Source: Acanthochlamys bracteata (lineage: Eukaryota; Streptophyta; Magnoliopsida; Pandanales; Velloziaceae). Taken from it: a stretch of DNA of 64,000 bases. Numbering within the stretch: the stretch's first letter is position 1; every line of letters starts with the position of its first letter. This document shows positions 1-12,752 of this stretch, one piece after another. Where the stretch lies: the NCBI GenBank assembly GCA_019914995.1, contig CM034126.1, positions 6,453,001 to 6,517,000 of the forward strand, written 5' to 3'. The notes below the pieces were generated by a model. The model ran no database searches, was not told where the DNA came from, and saw nothing but the letters and a program-made list of their open reading frames with translations. A program made the translations under genes and the position numbers.

Positions 1-1609
1 CTTAGTCCTTACACTGTTGAAAGACTATCAGAATGTTAGTACGGTGACTCTTGGATAGCATAACTTAAGTTGAAGTAATAGAACATAGAAATGTTTCAAT
101 TGCATGAACAGAATTTGCAAGCATGTAATGATCTAAACAAAGTACTATAAGATTTACCAACCGAATGATTTTAAATTTTCAAACAGAAAGGTAAAAAGTT
201 TTGAGACCTTCTTCAACCATTATCAAATATTAAACTTTATTAGAATAGAGTGAAATGCCATATAAGACAAGCTGGTCACTCCAAGGTCAAGCACAAGTGC
301 TGCGTTCCGAATCTCCACCCTTAACTTCAAACCATGGAAACTTGGGAATCTCCCAATTTTGTATAAATACTGAAGATCTTGGATAAAATATAAAAATTGA
401 AAATACGATAAAATACGATAAATATGTAGAAAAACTGTCACCAACTTGAGAAAAAAATATACGAACGAGACAAAAAAGAATCCACTATCAGTAATTGAGT
501 TATACTCTTCACTCCTCTCGAAGAACAATCAATGCTTTCTTACCGGAGCAAAACATACTTAATTATAATAATATAAGAAAGTCTCATAAGAATACATAAC
601 ATACAATATCCTATATGCGCATAATTGCTATATATAGTACTACTACACTAGTGGATCAATGTCTCACACACATTGTAATGTTTGAGCATTTTTTTACACT
701 GCTATTGCACCTTGCCTCGCCTTAGAGTTGTGCTACCATTAAATGCACGTTGGTTGGTGTAATAGCAAAACTACCTCGTACGGACATCCAAATCATAACC
801 CTAATTAACGTAAATGTAAGCTATATTAGAGTAATTTAATCATAGCCCAATAAGGCCTAATCTTGCAATTAGCTCAAGTATCTTGCAAAGTGTTTTATCC
901 CTGCAAATTCCTACTAAAAACACTTTGCATTATCTTCTTATTTAAACATCGTAAAATAACACATTCTATCAACCATAACTACGATACGATTATCCGCGCA
1001 TATTATTTTGCAGTTCTCCCACTGCCCTACAGCTCAGACATGTCCTATCCTAGTAAAACTATAAGCTCAAACTGTTGATGCACCCACTCGAAACACACCA
1101 TTCTTCTTACTTTACCACCTAGACTAGAGAATAAACTGACAAGAAATGGGCATAGACTTGGCTTACAATCCTCCACGAAGCTATGTAGAAATCCTTTGAT
1201 AACTCTTATTCTATCTCGGTCCATTGCACCTGAGAATCTTGGTCTCAAGTCTCACTATCTCACCTTGTAGCCAACATTCGAGATAGACAATAAATATCCA
1301 GTCTCAACACCGTTCTTTGATACTTCTATCTGAAATTTATTCTATCAAGTTCTCCTTACTTGTCCTTCTGGTTGAAGAATTTGGACCGTTTTATAAGGTC
1401 TGCTATATGTGACCTTCACCAATCACTTTTACTAACAATTACCTTCCGAGACAGTGAATCCAAAATAGTACCTCTATATGCCAATAGTGCTTGTACCGAC
1501 GATCCAACAACGATACATGATGTGCATACAGTCTGTTGAAATATAGCTACTGCCTCTAGGCTTTACATAGTCCATGTATGTACTTGTCTCCGTTTGGCTG
1601 ACTCTGTAT

Positions 1610-2283
1610 CATGGTTGTTAAAATCCCGATTTAAATCTTAAAATCTTACGATTTTACATCAACAAAACGATCCTACTTGATACAAGATCCCGATTTTACT
1701 TACGATCTTACGATTTCATGTTACAAAAAATTTTCATGAATCAGAAGAGCTCTCGAAGATTTTAAATGAAGCTGAAATAGCTAAATAGTTCGTTTGTAGC
1801 GTGTGCAGTTATGCTTAGTTTATTTTGTGAGAAATTTATTATTAGAACAAAATATTTTTTGTATGGTAGTATTTTAAATTATATTTTTTCTCTTTATTTT
1901 GAAGCGATAAAGACGGATTGTCTGATTATATAAGAAATTAGATTTTCTAAATATGGTATAAGTGTACATTTACAAATAATGACATAATATATAAAAATAT
2001 TGTGATAATGAGTTAAATGAATATAAAGAACTATTAATGATATAGTTATCTGAACTATAAATATGAACATTGTTAATCTATTACATTAAGATGAAATATC
2101 AAAAAATTATATATTTAATTTTCAGCAATTTTAATAAGTACTATTTAAATTTTTAAAAACAATAAATAAATTTGTAAAAAAAATATCGAAAAGTAAAATC
2201 TTACGATTTTACTTAAACTCCCGATTTTACGATCCTACACAAGCGAAACGATCCTACATAAAATCCCGATCCTGACAACCTTG
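1610..2283. mobile_element. hAT-type MITE, GGTTGT family, copy 1
   Basis: A 674-bp non-coding element bounded by a perfect 8-bp target duplication CTCTGTAT (1602-1609 and 2284-2291). Its ends are imperfect inverted repeats, CATGGTTGTTAAAATC and (reverse complement of the right end) CAAGGTTGTCAGGATC. Both ends carry repeats of ACGATTTTAC/CGATCCTAC, as expected of subterminal transposase-binding sites. An 8-bp duplication with a CA-GG start is typical of the hAT superfamily. No coding capacity. A second copy lies at 5110-5796. Confidence 0.82.
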
Positions 2284-4261
2284 CTCTGTATCTGGCTCAG
2301 CAACCTACTGCTAGTGACATGTTAAGCTCCCACCAATCACTAATAATATCATAAGCAGCTACATCGAACTAATTCGAAGAACCACTGCTTCAAACTCCAA
2401 CTCCAGCTTTTGCTTCTTTCCAGATCTACTCCCTATCAGCCTAAACGTCGGCGTGCCTTAGAAAAAATCAACCTCCAGGCTACCACGTTCACCTCCTTCG
2501 ATAAACTGACATTCTAAGTCTTGTTTTCTGGACACTCAGCCTTATAGTGTCTAAGTTACCACAATGAAAATACCTAACCTTCTTCTTGCCTTTTGACTGA
2601 CTTGCTCCCACTTAAACCACGTTTCTTTGATCTTTCACGTAATACCAACAAATCACTTGATTACTGCTTGTCTTTTTTGTTTCTACACTAATTTCGTCTC
2701 CAAGGATCGTAGCTGCCACCTAATTAAAATATAAGATTTGTAGCAATTTTATTAATCGAGTTGATGATGAATGGATTAAATGAATTAGGAAGACTTTGAA
2801 ATAGAACGTTTGTTTGCTCCACCGACTCTAATGTCTGTCCTAATGATGTAAGCTAAGAAAAGAGACTATTTAGAGTATTTATGTGCTTGGTAACTGATTG
2901 TGACTCTGTCATTTGAAGACTGTACAATCTTCTTTTCAAGAAGATCTTATTATGGAGCGATTTGACCTCGTACAGCTTACACAACGTGTTTCAAATTTTT
3001 TTCGTAGTTTTCTTCTAAAAAACACTTGACAACACTTCATTAGTAAGTGCTAGATAGATGCTCATAGTCGCACTACTCTCCATCTTGCTTCACCTTACGT
3101 TAGTGATGCCGTTTGGTTGCCCCTCAATAGTCGCATTTGTATTCTCTTTAGTAAGAACTGCCATCATCTTTATCATTCACAATGAAAAAAATTTTCCGCT
3201 AAATTTTTCAATGTTATATTTCATAGTCATCTAGAACATCAGCACTGATACCACTAGTGAAAAGATATATTACTAGAGGAGTTAACTAAGATAAGACAAC
3301 TGATAGATTTGTCCCACATATAGAAAGCTCTATCTAACAAAAAAACTTAAGTCAACGGGTTATAAAAGTTTTTAACATATTAACCCCCTTTTTATTTTAT
3401 CTTTATTCAATATGGAACTAATTCACTCACTTTTGAACCCAATAATCTCTCCTCCAAAATGAGTCATCTGTATTTCTCTTCATCCGAGCACCGTTATTGC
3501 ACATTAAAAACTAGTTTACAAAGCCCAACTTGCACTAAATTGTCGCTCACCACGCGAAAATTGATGAGTCATGCTGCTCTAACCTGCTAATCGTATTATC
3601 AGGTAGAGGTATAATATACACACGTCTCCTCATATGTGTATCGTTCTTACGCAATTAAGAACTAGCCAATAAAGTCTAACTTGTTTTGAATTCTCGCCCA
3701 CACTTTGTAGAAGCTTATGTGAGTCACACTGCTTAATCTCTTCATAGCAAGAGTTAATATATATATATTTGGTTTCCAGCAAAAATATTGATTCTGATAA
3801 ACTTGTTATTAACGGGTAAATTTAGAACTACTCCTATATAGAACCACTCCTGACAAGTGCAGTAAAAATAACGAAAATTTTAGATAAAATATAACAATTG
3901 AGAAATATAATAAACTATAGTGATTAAGTCAGAAAACTTTTATCGACTTGAGAAAGCTCATGAGGGCTAAAAGAAGAATTCTCTATTAATAATTGAGTTA
4001 CACATTTTATTTCTTTCATGAAAATAATCAATTCTCTTGTCGAAAACAAAACAAACTCAATTATAGTAATATAAAAAATCACAAAAAAATACACACCACA
4101 CAATATTTCATACGTGTGTCATTGTCATATGCAGTACTACTATACTAAAATAAATCTCTGACTTCACATACTATAACCTTTGCGCATTGTCCTGCATTAC
4201 TGCTGCGTGTTATTTTAATAAGAGTTGTTGCTAACACTGAACGCACTTTGATCGGTATAAT

Positions 4262-5802
4262 TAAGGGTGGCAATTTGGGTTCGTGAGTTAGTTTCAGATC
4301 GACCCATTTAATAACCGAATCAAATTCATTCAACCCTAGCCTAACCTATGAATTTATATGGATCAAAATTGTCTAATCCTAATCCAACCTATTAATAACC
4401 GAGTCAAATTCGGGTGAACCTATTTAATAATTAAAATTATTAATTATTAATTTTATATTTTTAAAATTCAGCAAAATTATAAGATCAGTTGTAATAAAAA
4501 TGCACGATGTTCTTAGTGACGAAAAATAGTAAATGCCGGTCAAAATATGCATTCTTTAATATCTTTATCGGTCTTTAAAATATAAAAACATTTATTTCTA
4601 TTTTTATTTTTAAAAATATGCGTGACAACTGAAATTTTATGATTATAAATATATACTAATAATTTTGATAAAAATAGTTGTTTAATAAAATTTTGTTATA
4701 AGTTTTTATACGAAATCCAAATTCATCATTATAAAAATACCTACATATTAATACTTTCGATAATATTATAATTCTAATCTTACACTATTTTACTAACATA
4801 TAAAAATAACGAATAATTATAAATATCATATAGTTTAATAATTTATAAATTATTATTATCAATTATTTTTATTGCCAATATTTTAACATACGGAAAGAAA
4901 AAATCAAATATTGTTCTTTCAAATATGATAATTCGGATTGGTGGATCAATTTCGGATTAATCCGGATTGACCTATTTAATAATCGGGTCAAATTCGTTCA
5001 ATCTTAACTTAAACTATATATTTGTATGGGTCAAATTTTTTAACCCTAATTCTGATTAAATAGGTCGATTTCATATCGCAAGGTCGGGTAATAAATTGCC
5101 ACCCCTAAGCATGGTTGTTAAAATCTCGATTTAAATTTTAAAATCTTACGATTTTACGATTTTACATCAACAAAATGATCCTATTTGATACAAGATCCCG
5201 ATTTTACTTGCGATTTTACGATTTCACGATTTCAGGTTATAAAAAATTTTCATGAATCAGAAGAGTTCTCGAAGATTTTGAATGAAGCTGAAATAGCTAA
5301 AGAGTTCATTTGTAGCGTGTACAGTTGTGTTTAGTTTATTTTGTGAAGGATTTATTAGAACAAAATATTTTTTGTATGGTAGTATTTTGAATTATATTTT
5401 TTCTCTTTATTTTGAGGCGATAAAAATGGATTGTTTGATTACATAAGGAATTAGATCTTCTAAATATGATATAAATGTATATTTACAAATAATGACATAA
5501 TATATAAAGATAATGTGATAATGAGCTAAATGAATATAAAGAACTATTAATGATATAGTTATCTGAACTATAAATATGAACATTGTTAATCTATTACATT
5601 AAGATGAAATATTAAAAAAATTAGATATTTAATTTTCAGCAAATTTAATAAGTACTATTTAAATTTTTAAAAGCAATAAATAAATTTATAAAAAATTATC
5701 AAAAAGTAAAATCTTACGATCTTACTTAAACTTTCGATTTTACGATCCTATACAAGCGAAACGATCCTACATAAAATTCCGATTCTGACAACCTTGCCTC
5801 TA
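4262..5802. mobile_element. hAT-type MITE, GGTGGCAA family, interrupted copy
   Basis: Ends are TAAGGGTGGCAA and, at the far side, TTGCCACCTCTA. Flanking 8-mers GGTATAAT (4254-4261) and AGTATAAT (5803-5810) differ at one base and are read as the target duplication. A second MITE (5110-5796 plus its own duplication) sits just inside the right terminus; without it the element is about 846 bp, matching the 860-bp family member at 44520-45379. The body is AT-rich with GGGTCAAATTCG / GACCCATTTAATAA subterminal motifs and no open frame. Confidence 0.75.
5110..5796. mobile_element. hAT-type MITE, GGTTGT family, copy 2 (nested)
   Basis: 687 bp, closely similar throughout to 1610-2283 and in the same orientation. 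Flanked by CCCCTAAG (5102-5109) and CCTCTAAG (5797-5804), a 7/8 match. It landed in the right terminus of the GGTGGCAA-type MITE, so it is the younger of the two. Non-coding. Confidence 0.82.
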
Positions 5803-6143
5803 AGTATAATAGAAAAACTACCTCTTCCTGACGTCCCAATCGTAACCCTAATTAATTAAATATAAGTTACATTAAAGTGATGTAATCATAGCCCAAAAGA
5901 CATCTTATTTTGTATTTCCCAAGTATCTTGCCAAGTGTTTTTATCCTAACAAATTTTTTTTCTTACCTGCTTCTGATCTTGCTTTTCGTGGCCAAACCTA
6001 TCGGACCAAATAACAACAATATATTTTGTATAAATAAAGTACTATTAGCTACCAACTATTCTTTAAGCACTGCAATAGCTTGATAATATAAAGTGAGGGA
6101 AGATTTAGCATTTTTACATCAAATGCTAAGTAATGTTTACTAA

Positions 6144-6330
6144 CGCTTTAAATTTTATTTTGTTCAAACTCATTTTTAATATAAAATAAATAAATAACTT
6201 AAAATAGATTTTTTTATTAATTTTTTTTGAAATTTAATTTAAAACTTATTATTAAATATTTAATTTAACTTTTAAAATTAATTTTTTAGAAATTCAAGTT
6301 CACTCATTTTATTTCTAGATAAATACGCCC
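6144..6330. mobile_element. small Tourist-like MITE
   Basis: 187-bp AT-rich element flanked by TAA (6141-6143) and TAA (6331-6333). Ends CGCTTTAAAT and ATACGCCC give a short imperfect inverted repeat. The 3-bp TAA duplication fits PIF/Harbinger (Tourist) elements. A related AT-rich body occurs at 13507-13732. Confidence 0.4.
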
Positions 6331-6352
6331 TAAACAATTCACTTCTTTTATT

Positions 6353-6563
6353 AGGGTGTGTTTTTTTTAAATGAAAGTGATTTTTTTCTATTAAAAAGTT
6401 ACTTCTAACTCACTTTTTATTATAAAAAGAACACAAAAAATTACTTGTAACTTATTTTTCAATAGAAAAAGAATACTTCGTTTTTAACAACACTATTTCT
6501 AACAACTCACTTTTTAAAACTCCATTTCAAAAAATTTACTTACAAAGCCAAAAAAAAGCACTC
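6353..6563. mobile_element. small Tourist-like MITE left of copia element 1
   Basis: 211 bp between TTA (6350-6352) and TTA (6564-6566). Ends GGGTGTGTTTTTTTT and, reverse-complemented, GAGTGCTTTTTTTTG form a terminal inverted repeat. A related element lies on the other side of the copia element at 11429-11623. No coding potential. Confidence 0.5.
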
Positions 6564-6620
6564 TTAAACTCAACTAGATATGGTTCTGACTTTCAAAGTA
6601 AAAACGTTAATTGTGAGGCT

Positions 6621-6842
6621 AATTGAATGATAAAAATATGAATTGATATTTCTTGTTCTTCTTCTCAATAGAAAATATATAATATATATAGAAGATACAA
6701 GTATCTTAATTAGGAAGAATATCTAATATTTAAATTAGGAAGAATATCTAATTAGATAGAAAGAATATCTAATAAGATATTATCTAAATTAGGAATAATA
6801 TCTAATTAGATAGTAACAAATATCTAACGAGATATTTCAACA
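6621..6842 (-). repeat. 3' LTR of copia element 1
   Basis: 222 bp, starting TGTTGAAATATC on the minus strand. It is about 25 bp longer than the other LTR through a short internal duplication of an AGGAAGAATATCTAA-type block; apart from that I count about three substitutions. The 3' terminus reads CAATT rather than the usual CA. Confidence 0.9.
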
Positions 6843-6849
6843 CTCCTCC

Positions 6850-9800
6850 TCAAGTTGGTGCATAAATATCACACATGCCCAACTTGTTTAAGAACCTTGA
6901 GAATATACGTTTTGAAACTGTTTTGGTGAGAATATCGGCCAATTGATCTTCTGATCGAATTTTAGGCAACTCCAAGATTTTTCCATCCAATTTCTCCTTA
7001 ATGAAAAACCTATCTATTTCAACATGTTTTGTGCGATCATGTTGTACTGGATTATGTGCTATATCACATGCTGCTTTGTTATCACAGTATAACTGAATCG
7101 ATTGCTTAGCTGGAAAACCTAAATCTTCCAGAAGAAGTCTCAACCACAATGCTTTGCAAAGTCCAAGTGCTAAACCTCTAAATTCAGCTTCTGCACTTGA
7201 GCGTGCTACAATATTTTGCTTTTTACTTCTCCATGTAACTAGATTACCGCCCACAAAGGTAAAATAACCTGAGGTGGACCGTCTATCATCAATTGCTCCA
7301 GCCCAATCAGCATCAGTATAGACATGTATATTTTGATAATCCATATTCTTTGTGAACAAAATTCCTTTTCCAAGAGCAGACTTCAGATACCTCAAAATGC
7401 GCATCACTGTATCCATATGTTGCTTTCCAGGATTATGCATAAATTGGCTGACAATACTCAATGCATATGCAAGATCAGGTCTTGTATGTGCCAAATACAT
7501 CAACCTTCCAACTAGTCTCTGATATCTTCCTTTATTGGCTGGAATCTAATTAGCATCAATGCATAACTTCAAACCTTCTTCCACTGGTGTATCAATTGGT
7601 TGACATGTAGACATACCAATCTCCTTTAAAAGGTCTAATGCATATTTTCGTTGGGACAGAAAAATTTCCTTCTTAGATCGGGAAACTTCAATCCCAAGAA
7701 AATATTTCAAAGGACCAAGATCTTTCATTTCAAATTCTCTAGATAAGTAATCTTGCAGTACTTTTCTTTCTTCCGGATCATTTCCTGTAACGACCATATC
7801 ATCTACATATACAATGAGTGCAGTGAGTTTGCCATACATTTTCTTCAGAAATAATGTATGATCTGAATTACTCTGACGGTATCCAAATGCTATCATAGAC
7901 TTTGTAAATCTTCCAAACCATGCTCTTGGAGATTGCTTCAGTCCATAAAATGATTTCTTTAATCTACATACCTTCTGTCTCTGAATTTCTGATGAGATAC
8001 ACCCTGGTGGAAGATCCATATAGACTTCTTCAGTCAATTCACCATGTAGAAAGGCGTTCTTCACATCGAATTGTTGCAGTGACCAATCTAAATTTACAGA
8101 TAAAGATAACAAAACTCGAACTGTGTTAATTTTAGCTACAGGAGCAAAAGTATCTGTATAATCAATTCCGTAGGTTTGTCTATATCCTTTTGCCACCAAT
8201 CTTGCTTTGAAGCGTTCGATTGTGCCATCTGCTTTATACTTTACAGTATATACCCATCGACATCCAACTGCTGTCTTTCCTGGAGGAAGATCAACAAGTT
8301 CCCAAGTTCCATTCTTTTGTAAAGACTTCATCTCTTCATTCATAGCTTCCTTCAATCTTGGATCATTTAAGGCTTCCTGCACACTGTTAGGAATAGATAC
8401 AGTAGATAATTGATTTACAAATGACAGATTTGATTCTGACAGCCGATGGTTAGACACATAATGGCTCATAGGGTATCTAGTTTTACTAGAAAGTTCAGGT
8501 TCATATGTGGATTTAGGAATACCTCTATTGTGTCGGTATGGTAACTGTTTTGTAGATGGTTCAGAAACTAAATTAAAAACATCCTCAGCAGGCGATTGGT
8601 TTGGTATATCAGTTGATTGTGGAGCGAGGGCTTGTGTCATACCTTCAGTTCCAGAATGTTCGTTCCAATTTTGATCCAAGTCTAGATCAGTCAAGTTCTC
8701 ACCAATTACTTCGGATTGGGAGTTATCGCCACTGTTGCTCAGATCTAAATTGTCAACTTCTCGATTAACAAACTCTAACAATGTACCTTCTTCAGAAGTA
8801 TGAGGACCATAATTTAAACTCTGAACTTCCTGAAAATTCTCTCCCTGAAGTTCAGCATCCGAAGAAAAATACATTGTATCTTCATGAAATATAACATCCA
8901 CCGTAATAAACATACGACGAGTTGGAGGATGATAACACCGATACCCCTTTTGAGATGCAGCATATCCAAGAAATACACATCTCAAAGCTCAAGGACTCAA
9001 CTTGTTACGCTGGTGATGGTGAAGATGTACAAATGTGACACACCCAAAAATACGGGGAGGCAATCTCGGAATCGCCGGTGCAACAACTGCTTCCAAAAGG
9101 GATGCCAATGGTGTCTTAAAATCTATAATTCTCGATGGTACCCGATTGATAAAATATGCAGCGGAAACAAGTGCTTCGCCTTAATAACTTAACGGCATAT
9201 GACCTTCTATCAATAAAGCACGAACCACCTCCAATAAGTGTCGATTCTTCCTCTCAGCAACTCCGTTTTGTTGAGGCGTATTAGGGCATGTTGTTTGATG
9301 AATTATTCCATGCGCTTCTAAATACTGCTGAAGTGCAGAACACTGATATTCTCCACCATTATCACTACGAAGAACTTGAACTTGTGTATTATACTGAGTC
9401 TGAACCATTTTATGAAACCTTTGAAATAAGCAGTTCACTTCACCTTTAGATTTCATCAAATAAAGCCACGTCATTCTGGTACAATCATCAATAAAAGTAA
9501 CAAACCATCGTGATCCACCTAAGGTAGTAACTTTAGATAGACCCCAAACATCAGAATGTATTATCATAAAAGGTAACGGACTTTTATTCAAACTCAAAGG
9601 AAAAGAAGTACGATGACTTTTTACCAATTCACAAATATCACAATGAAAATTAGAAAGATCTAATTTTGTAAATAAACTGGAAAATAATCTATTCAAATAA
9701 CCAAAAGAAGCATGTCCCAATCGTCGATGCCATAACAAGACTTCTGACTTTATCTTCTCACCCTTTAAGCCATGCACAGTCAAAACTTGATTTAACTTAT

Positions 9801-11130
9801 CATAACTCTTTGGCGATAAATCCAGATAATACAACTGCCCTCGCTTAGTACCATAACCAATCGTCTGCCTTGTTCGAATGTCCTTAAATACACAAGATTC
9901 AGGCCAAAAAATTACAACACAAGATAAGATTTTGGTTATTTGAGAGACAGATAAAAGATTATAACTCAAGGATGGAACAATTAAAACTGAATCTAAACTC
10001 AAAGTATTAGTGAGGGATACAGATCCTTCACCAATAATAGAGTTTAAATTACCATTTGCGATTGAAACAAAATTTTGTGAGGATGGTTTAAGGGTTACGA
10101 TATGTTTAGAATCAAATGTCATATGATCTGTAGCACCAGAATCAATTATCCATGTACTATTAGAAACAGGTGTGGAAGTGTGTAAAACCGTACCTCCATT
10201 ATCTGCAGCCGCAACTAATGCTGAAGCCTGTTTAGTGCCATCATCGTCCTCTATCTTTGTCTCAGCTACTGCAGCAACATGGATTTTCTTGGAATCTTGC
10301 TTCTGTCGATCTCAATTATGATCCCACCAGTCTGGATATCCAATAAGTTCAAAACACTTACTTTTGGTATAGCCAGACTTATTGCAATGAGTGCATTTGT
10401 AGGTTGACTCATGTGCAGCTTTAGACTTTGTACGATCTTGACAATTCCGTACCACCATAGCGGAAGCTTCAGAATTCTCAGACTCACTATTCAGAGTAGA
10501 TCTACGCACCGCCTCACGACGAACCAACGAGTAGCATTCTTCCAAATCTGGAACTGATTCTTTGCGAAGAATTTCTCCACGAATCTGTTCAAAAATATTG
10601 TCTAATCCAGCAAGAAATATGTGAACTCTTAGTCGCTCAATGGACTTTATGTACGCCACAATATCATCAGAATCTTTCATTACCACCTTATCACGATGGT
10701 CTAATTCTCGAAAAATTTCGATCAATTCTCCATAATATTCAGAAAGAATTTTTCCACCTTGCTTGGCGGTAAAAGCTCTTTGGTTTAAGGAAAATACCTG
10801 TAGTTCATCACTTCCGTCATAAAACGCCTTCTATAAAGCACTCCAAATTTCACGAGCAGTGGATAAGCACAAGTAACGCTTCATAATGTCTGGAGTCATA
10901 GACATTAGTAGCCACCGTTTAACTTTTTGATTTTCAGCATACCATTTTTCATATCCATCTTCTGATTCATTAGGTGGTTTTGCTTTGCCACGAATATAAG
11001 AGAGCTTCTCTCTTTCAGCAATATGCATCTCCATTAATTGAGACCAAATATCATAATTAGTCTCATTAAGAATAATTCCTGAGTTGAATACACCGTCTGA
11101 TTGAATGATAACTGGAGTGGTTCCAGACAT
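6850..11130 (-). pseudogene. gag-pol polyprotein of copia element 1 (five in-frame stops)
   Basis: One reading frame of 1427 codons from ATG at 11130 to the stop at 6850. In order: Gag N-terminal region with NETNYDIWSQLME; a zinc knuckle CTHCNKSGYTKSKC in which the usual His is Tyr (about 10390-10345); protease DSGATDH just upstream of 10122; GAG-pre-integrase HRRLGHASFG; integrase with HSDVWG, RSDNGGEY and NGVAERKNR; reverse transcriptase with FDVKNAFLHG and YVDD; RNase H with DADWAG, SSAEAE and YCDNKAA, ending near QLADILTK. Stops interrupt the frame at 10831-10833, 10312-10314, 9181-9183, 8989-8991 and 7546-7548; there is no frameshift. Polyprotein function is replication and integration of the element; this copy cannot make it in one piece. 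Confidence 0.9.
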
Positions 11131-11211
11131 AACGTTGTCCTCCCCTTTCTCCTTTCTTTTTTTTTTTTTTGTGGTGTAACAATGGTAAAACCAGGTTTGG
11201 CTCTGGTACCA

Positions 11212-11408
11212 AATTGAATGATAAAAATATGAATTGATATTTCTTGTTCTTCTTCTCAATAGAAAAGATACAATATATATAGAAGATACAAGTATCTTAA
11301 TTAGGAAGAATATCTAATTAGATAGAAAGAATATCTAATAAGATATTATCTAAATTAGGAATAATATCTAATTAGATAGTAACAAATATCTAAGGAGATA
11401 TTTCAACA
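11212..11408 (-). repeat. 5' LTR of copia element 1
   Basis: 197 bp, same termini as the partner LTR at 6621-6842 and directly abutting the primer-binding site, which supports a real LTR end at CAATT. Confidence 0.9.
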
Positions 11409-11428
11409 AGGCTCTCCTTTATTTATAA

Positions 11429-11623
11429 GAGTGCGTTCTTTCGAATTTAGAAATAAGTTTTTAGAAATGAGTTGTTAAATATAATATTATTAAAAGTAAT
11501 GTATTTTTTTATATTGAAAAATAAATTGGAAGTGATTTATTATGCTCTTTTTGTAATAAAAATTAAACTAAAAGTGATTTGTTAGTAGAGAAGAAGTGAT
11601 TTTTATGTTTAAAAAAACGCATC
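11429..11623. mobile_element. small Tourist-like MITE right of copia element 1
   Basis: 195 bp between TAA (11426-11428) and TTA (11624-11626); ends GAGTGCGTTC and AACGCATC form the inverted repeat. Related to 6353-6563. No coding potential. Confidence 0.5.
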
Positions 11624-11626
11624 TTA

Positions 11627-12752
11627 GAAGTTTTCATCAAAATTTGTATTTATTGGAGATATTTAGAAATATATTTTTTAAAAAATTAAAACGAAAATAT
11701 TTTAAAAATATTTAACATAAATTTATTTTTTATTTTAAAAAATAAAATATATTTTTATATTTTTTAAATGTAAAAATATATATAATATAGTAAAATAGTT
11801 ATTAATAAATATAAATTAAAATTAACATTAGAATTAAAAATTTATAAATAACGTCAAACATCACCAAATATCTACAATGAATTTACAAATTTTTATTCTC
11901 AGTATAGGGCTAGCGTAGTTCCGAAGGATTACTAATAGCATTTTCACAATCAGATCCGTCGGTACATAATTTCAATTGTTAATAGTAACTACTCAGTTAC
12001 TAGCTCCGAAGAATTGCTCCGGTCTTGACTTTTTAAGCTATCAAATCCAAAAAAGTTTTATAAAAAATATATAAACAAATGATACGTACTCAAATTATTA
12101 TATATAAATTTTTAAGAATTGTAAAAGATATTCCGATATGCTGTTGAGTTTTAAATGTTTACTTTTTTAGCTATTTCAATCACAACATAAAAAGTAAAAA
12201 ATATCAATATAAAATAAATTATATATTAAATCATAATAATTAAATGAGATGTTGAGGAGTTATCCACTTGCATTTAAGTAATAAAAATAATGTGTGTTTG
12301 CGAGTACGAAGGAAGTAAGCGAAGATACGAGTAGAAAATTCTGCGTTCACTTTTTATGTTGTGATTGAACGAAAATGTTACCATATTTATTTTAAAATAC
12401 ATGACAATGTAATATAAACATTTATATTGTCTTTCCATAAAACAGAAATGACCTCAACTTAAAAAGCGTAGCAATCATCTACAGCAAGTCATTCTTTCGA
12501 AATCAACTCTTTGTGCATGTTTGGCAATTTGGCATGTCTCAAGATGCTTCTTTATTTTATTTTTACTTTTTTAATAATTTATATAAATTAAAATTTTTAA
12601 TATTTTAAAAATATAAATTTAATTGTTATAAAGTTTTTATATTTATAATATTTATTATTTTTTGCGATAAAAATAATTTATTTTTAAAAATATTTCAAAA
12701 AAATTTTTTAAAAAATTATTTTTTAAATAACTACAAATAATTTTTGCATTCA
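11627..12752. other. AT-rich non-coding stretch
   Basis: About 1.1 kb of AT-rich sequence with frequent stops in all frames. I see no gene, no clear repeat boundary and no structured RNA here. Confidence 0.5.

Larger units (their letters stand above)
379..5965 (-). mobile_element. decayed LTR retroelement remnant (minus strand)
   Basis: Two similar blocks, about 379-915 and about 3881-4253 continuing at 5803-5965, look like its two LTRs; they share the stretch running to an AAGTGTTTTATCC-like end. On the minus strand, GTGGTATCAGTGCT at 3254-3241 resembles a plant primer-binding site for initiator Met-tRNA, and at about 2560-2520 a broken Gag zinc knuckle (remnants of FHCGN and HYKAECP in two frames) can be read. 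No continuous gag or pol frame survives. The right LTR is split by nested MITEs at 4262-5802. Probably Ty1/copia; lineage and exact ends are uncertain because the LTR blocks match only in part. Confidence 0.45.
6621..11408 (-). mobile_element. Ty1/copia retrotransposon, near full length
   Basis: LTRs at 6621-6842 (3' LTR) and 11212-11408 (5' LTR) flanked by AGGCT at 6616-6620 and 11409-11413. On the minus strand the 5' LTR is followed at once by TGGTACCAGAGCC (11211-11199), a Met-tRNA primer-binding site, and the 3' LTR is preceded by a purine tract (AACTTGAGGAGGAGTG, about 6858-6841). The gag-pol order protease, integrase, reverse transcriptase, RNase H is that of Ty1/copia. The coding frame has five stops, so this copy is probably not autonomous. 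Confidence 0.93.

Noticed and set aside
863-1248. Short open frames near the left edge on both strands
   Set aside because: They lie inside a decayed retroelement and show no motif or splice context.
8884-9192. Plus-strand open frames across the copia element at 6.6-11.4 kb
   Set aside because: They are antisense shadows of the minus-strand gag-pol.
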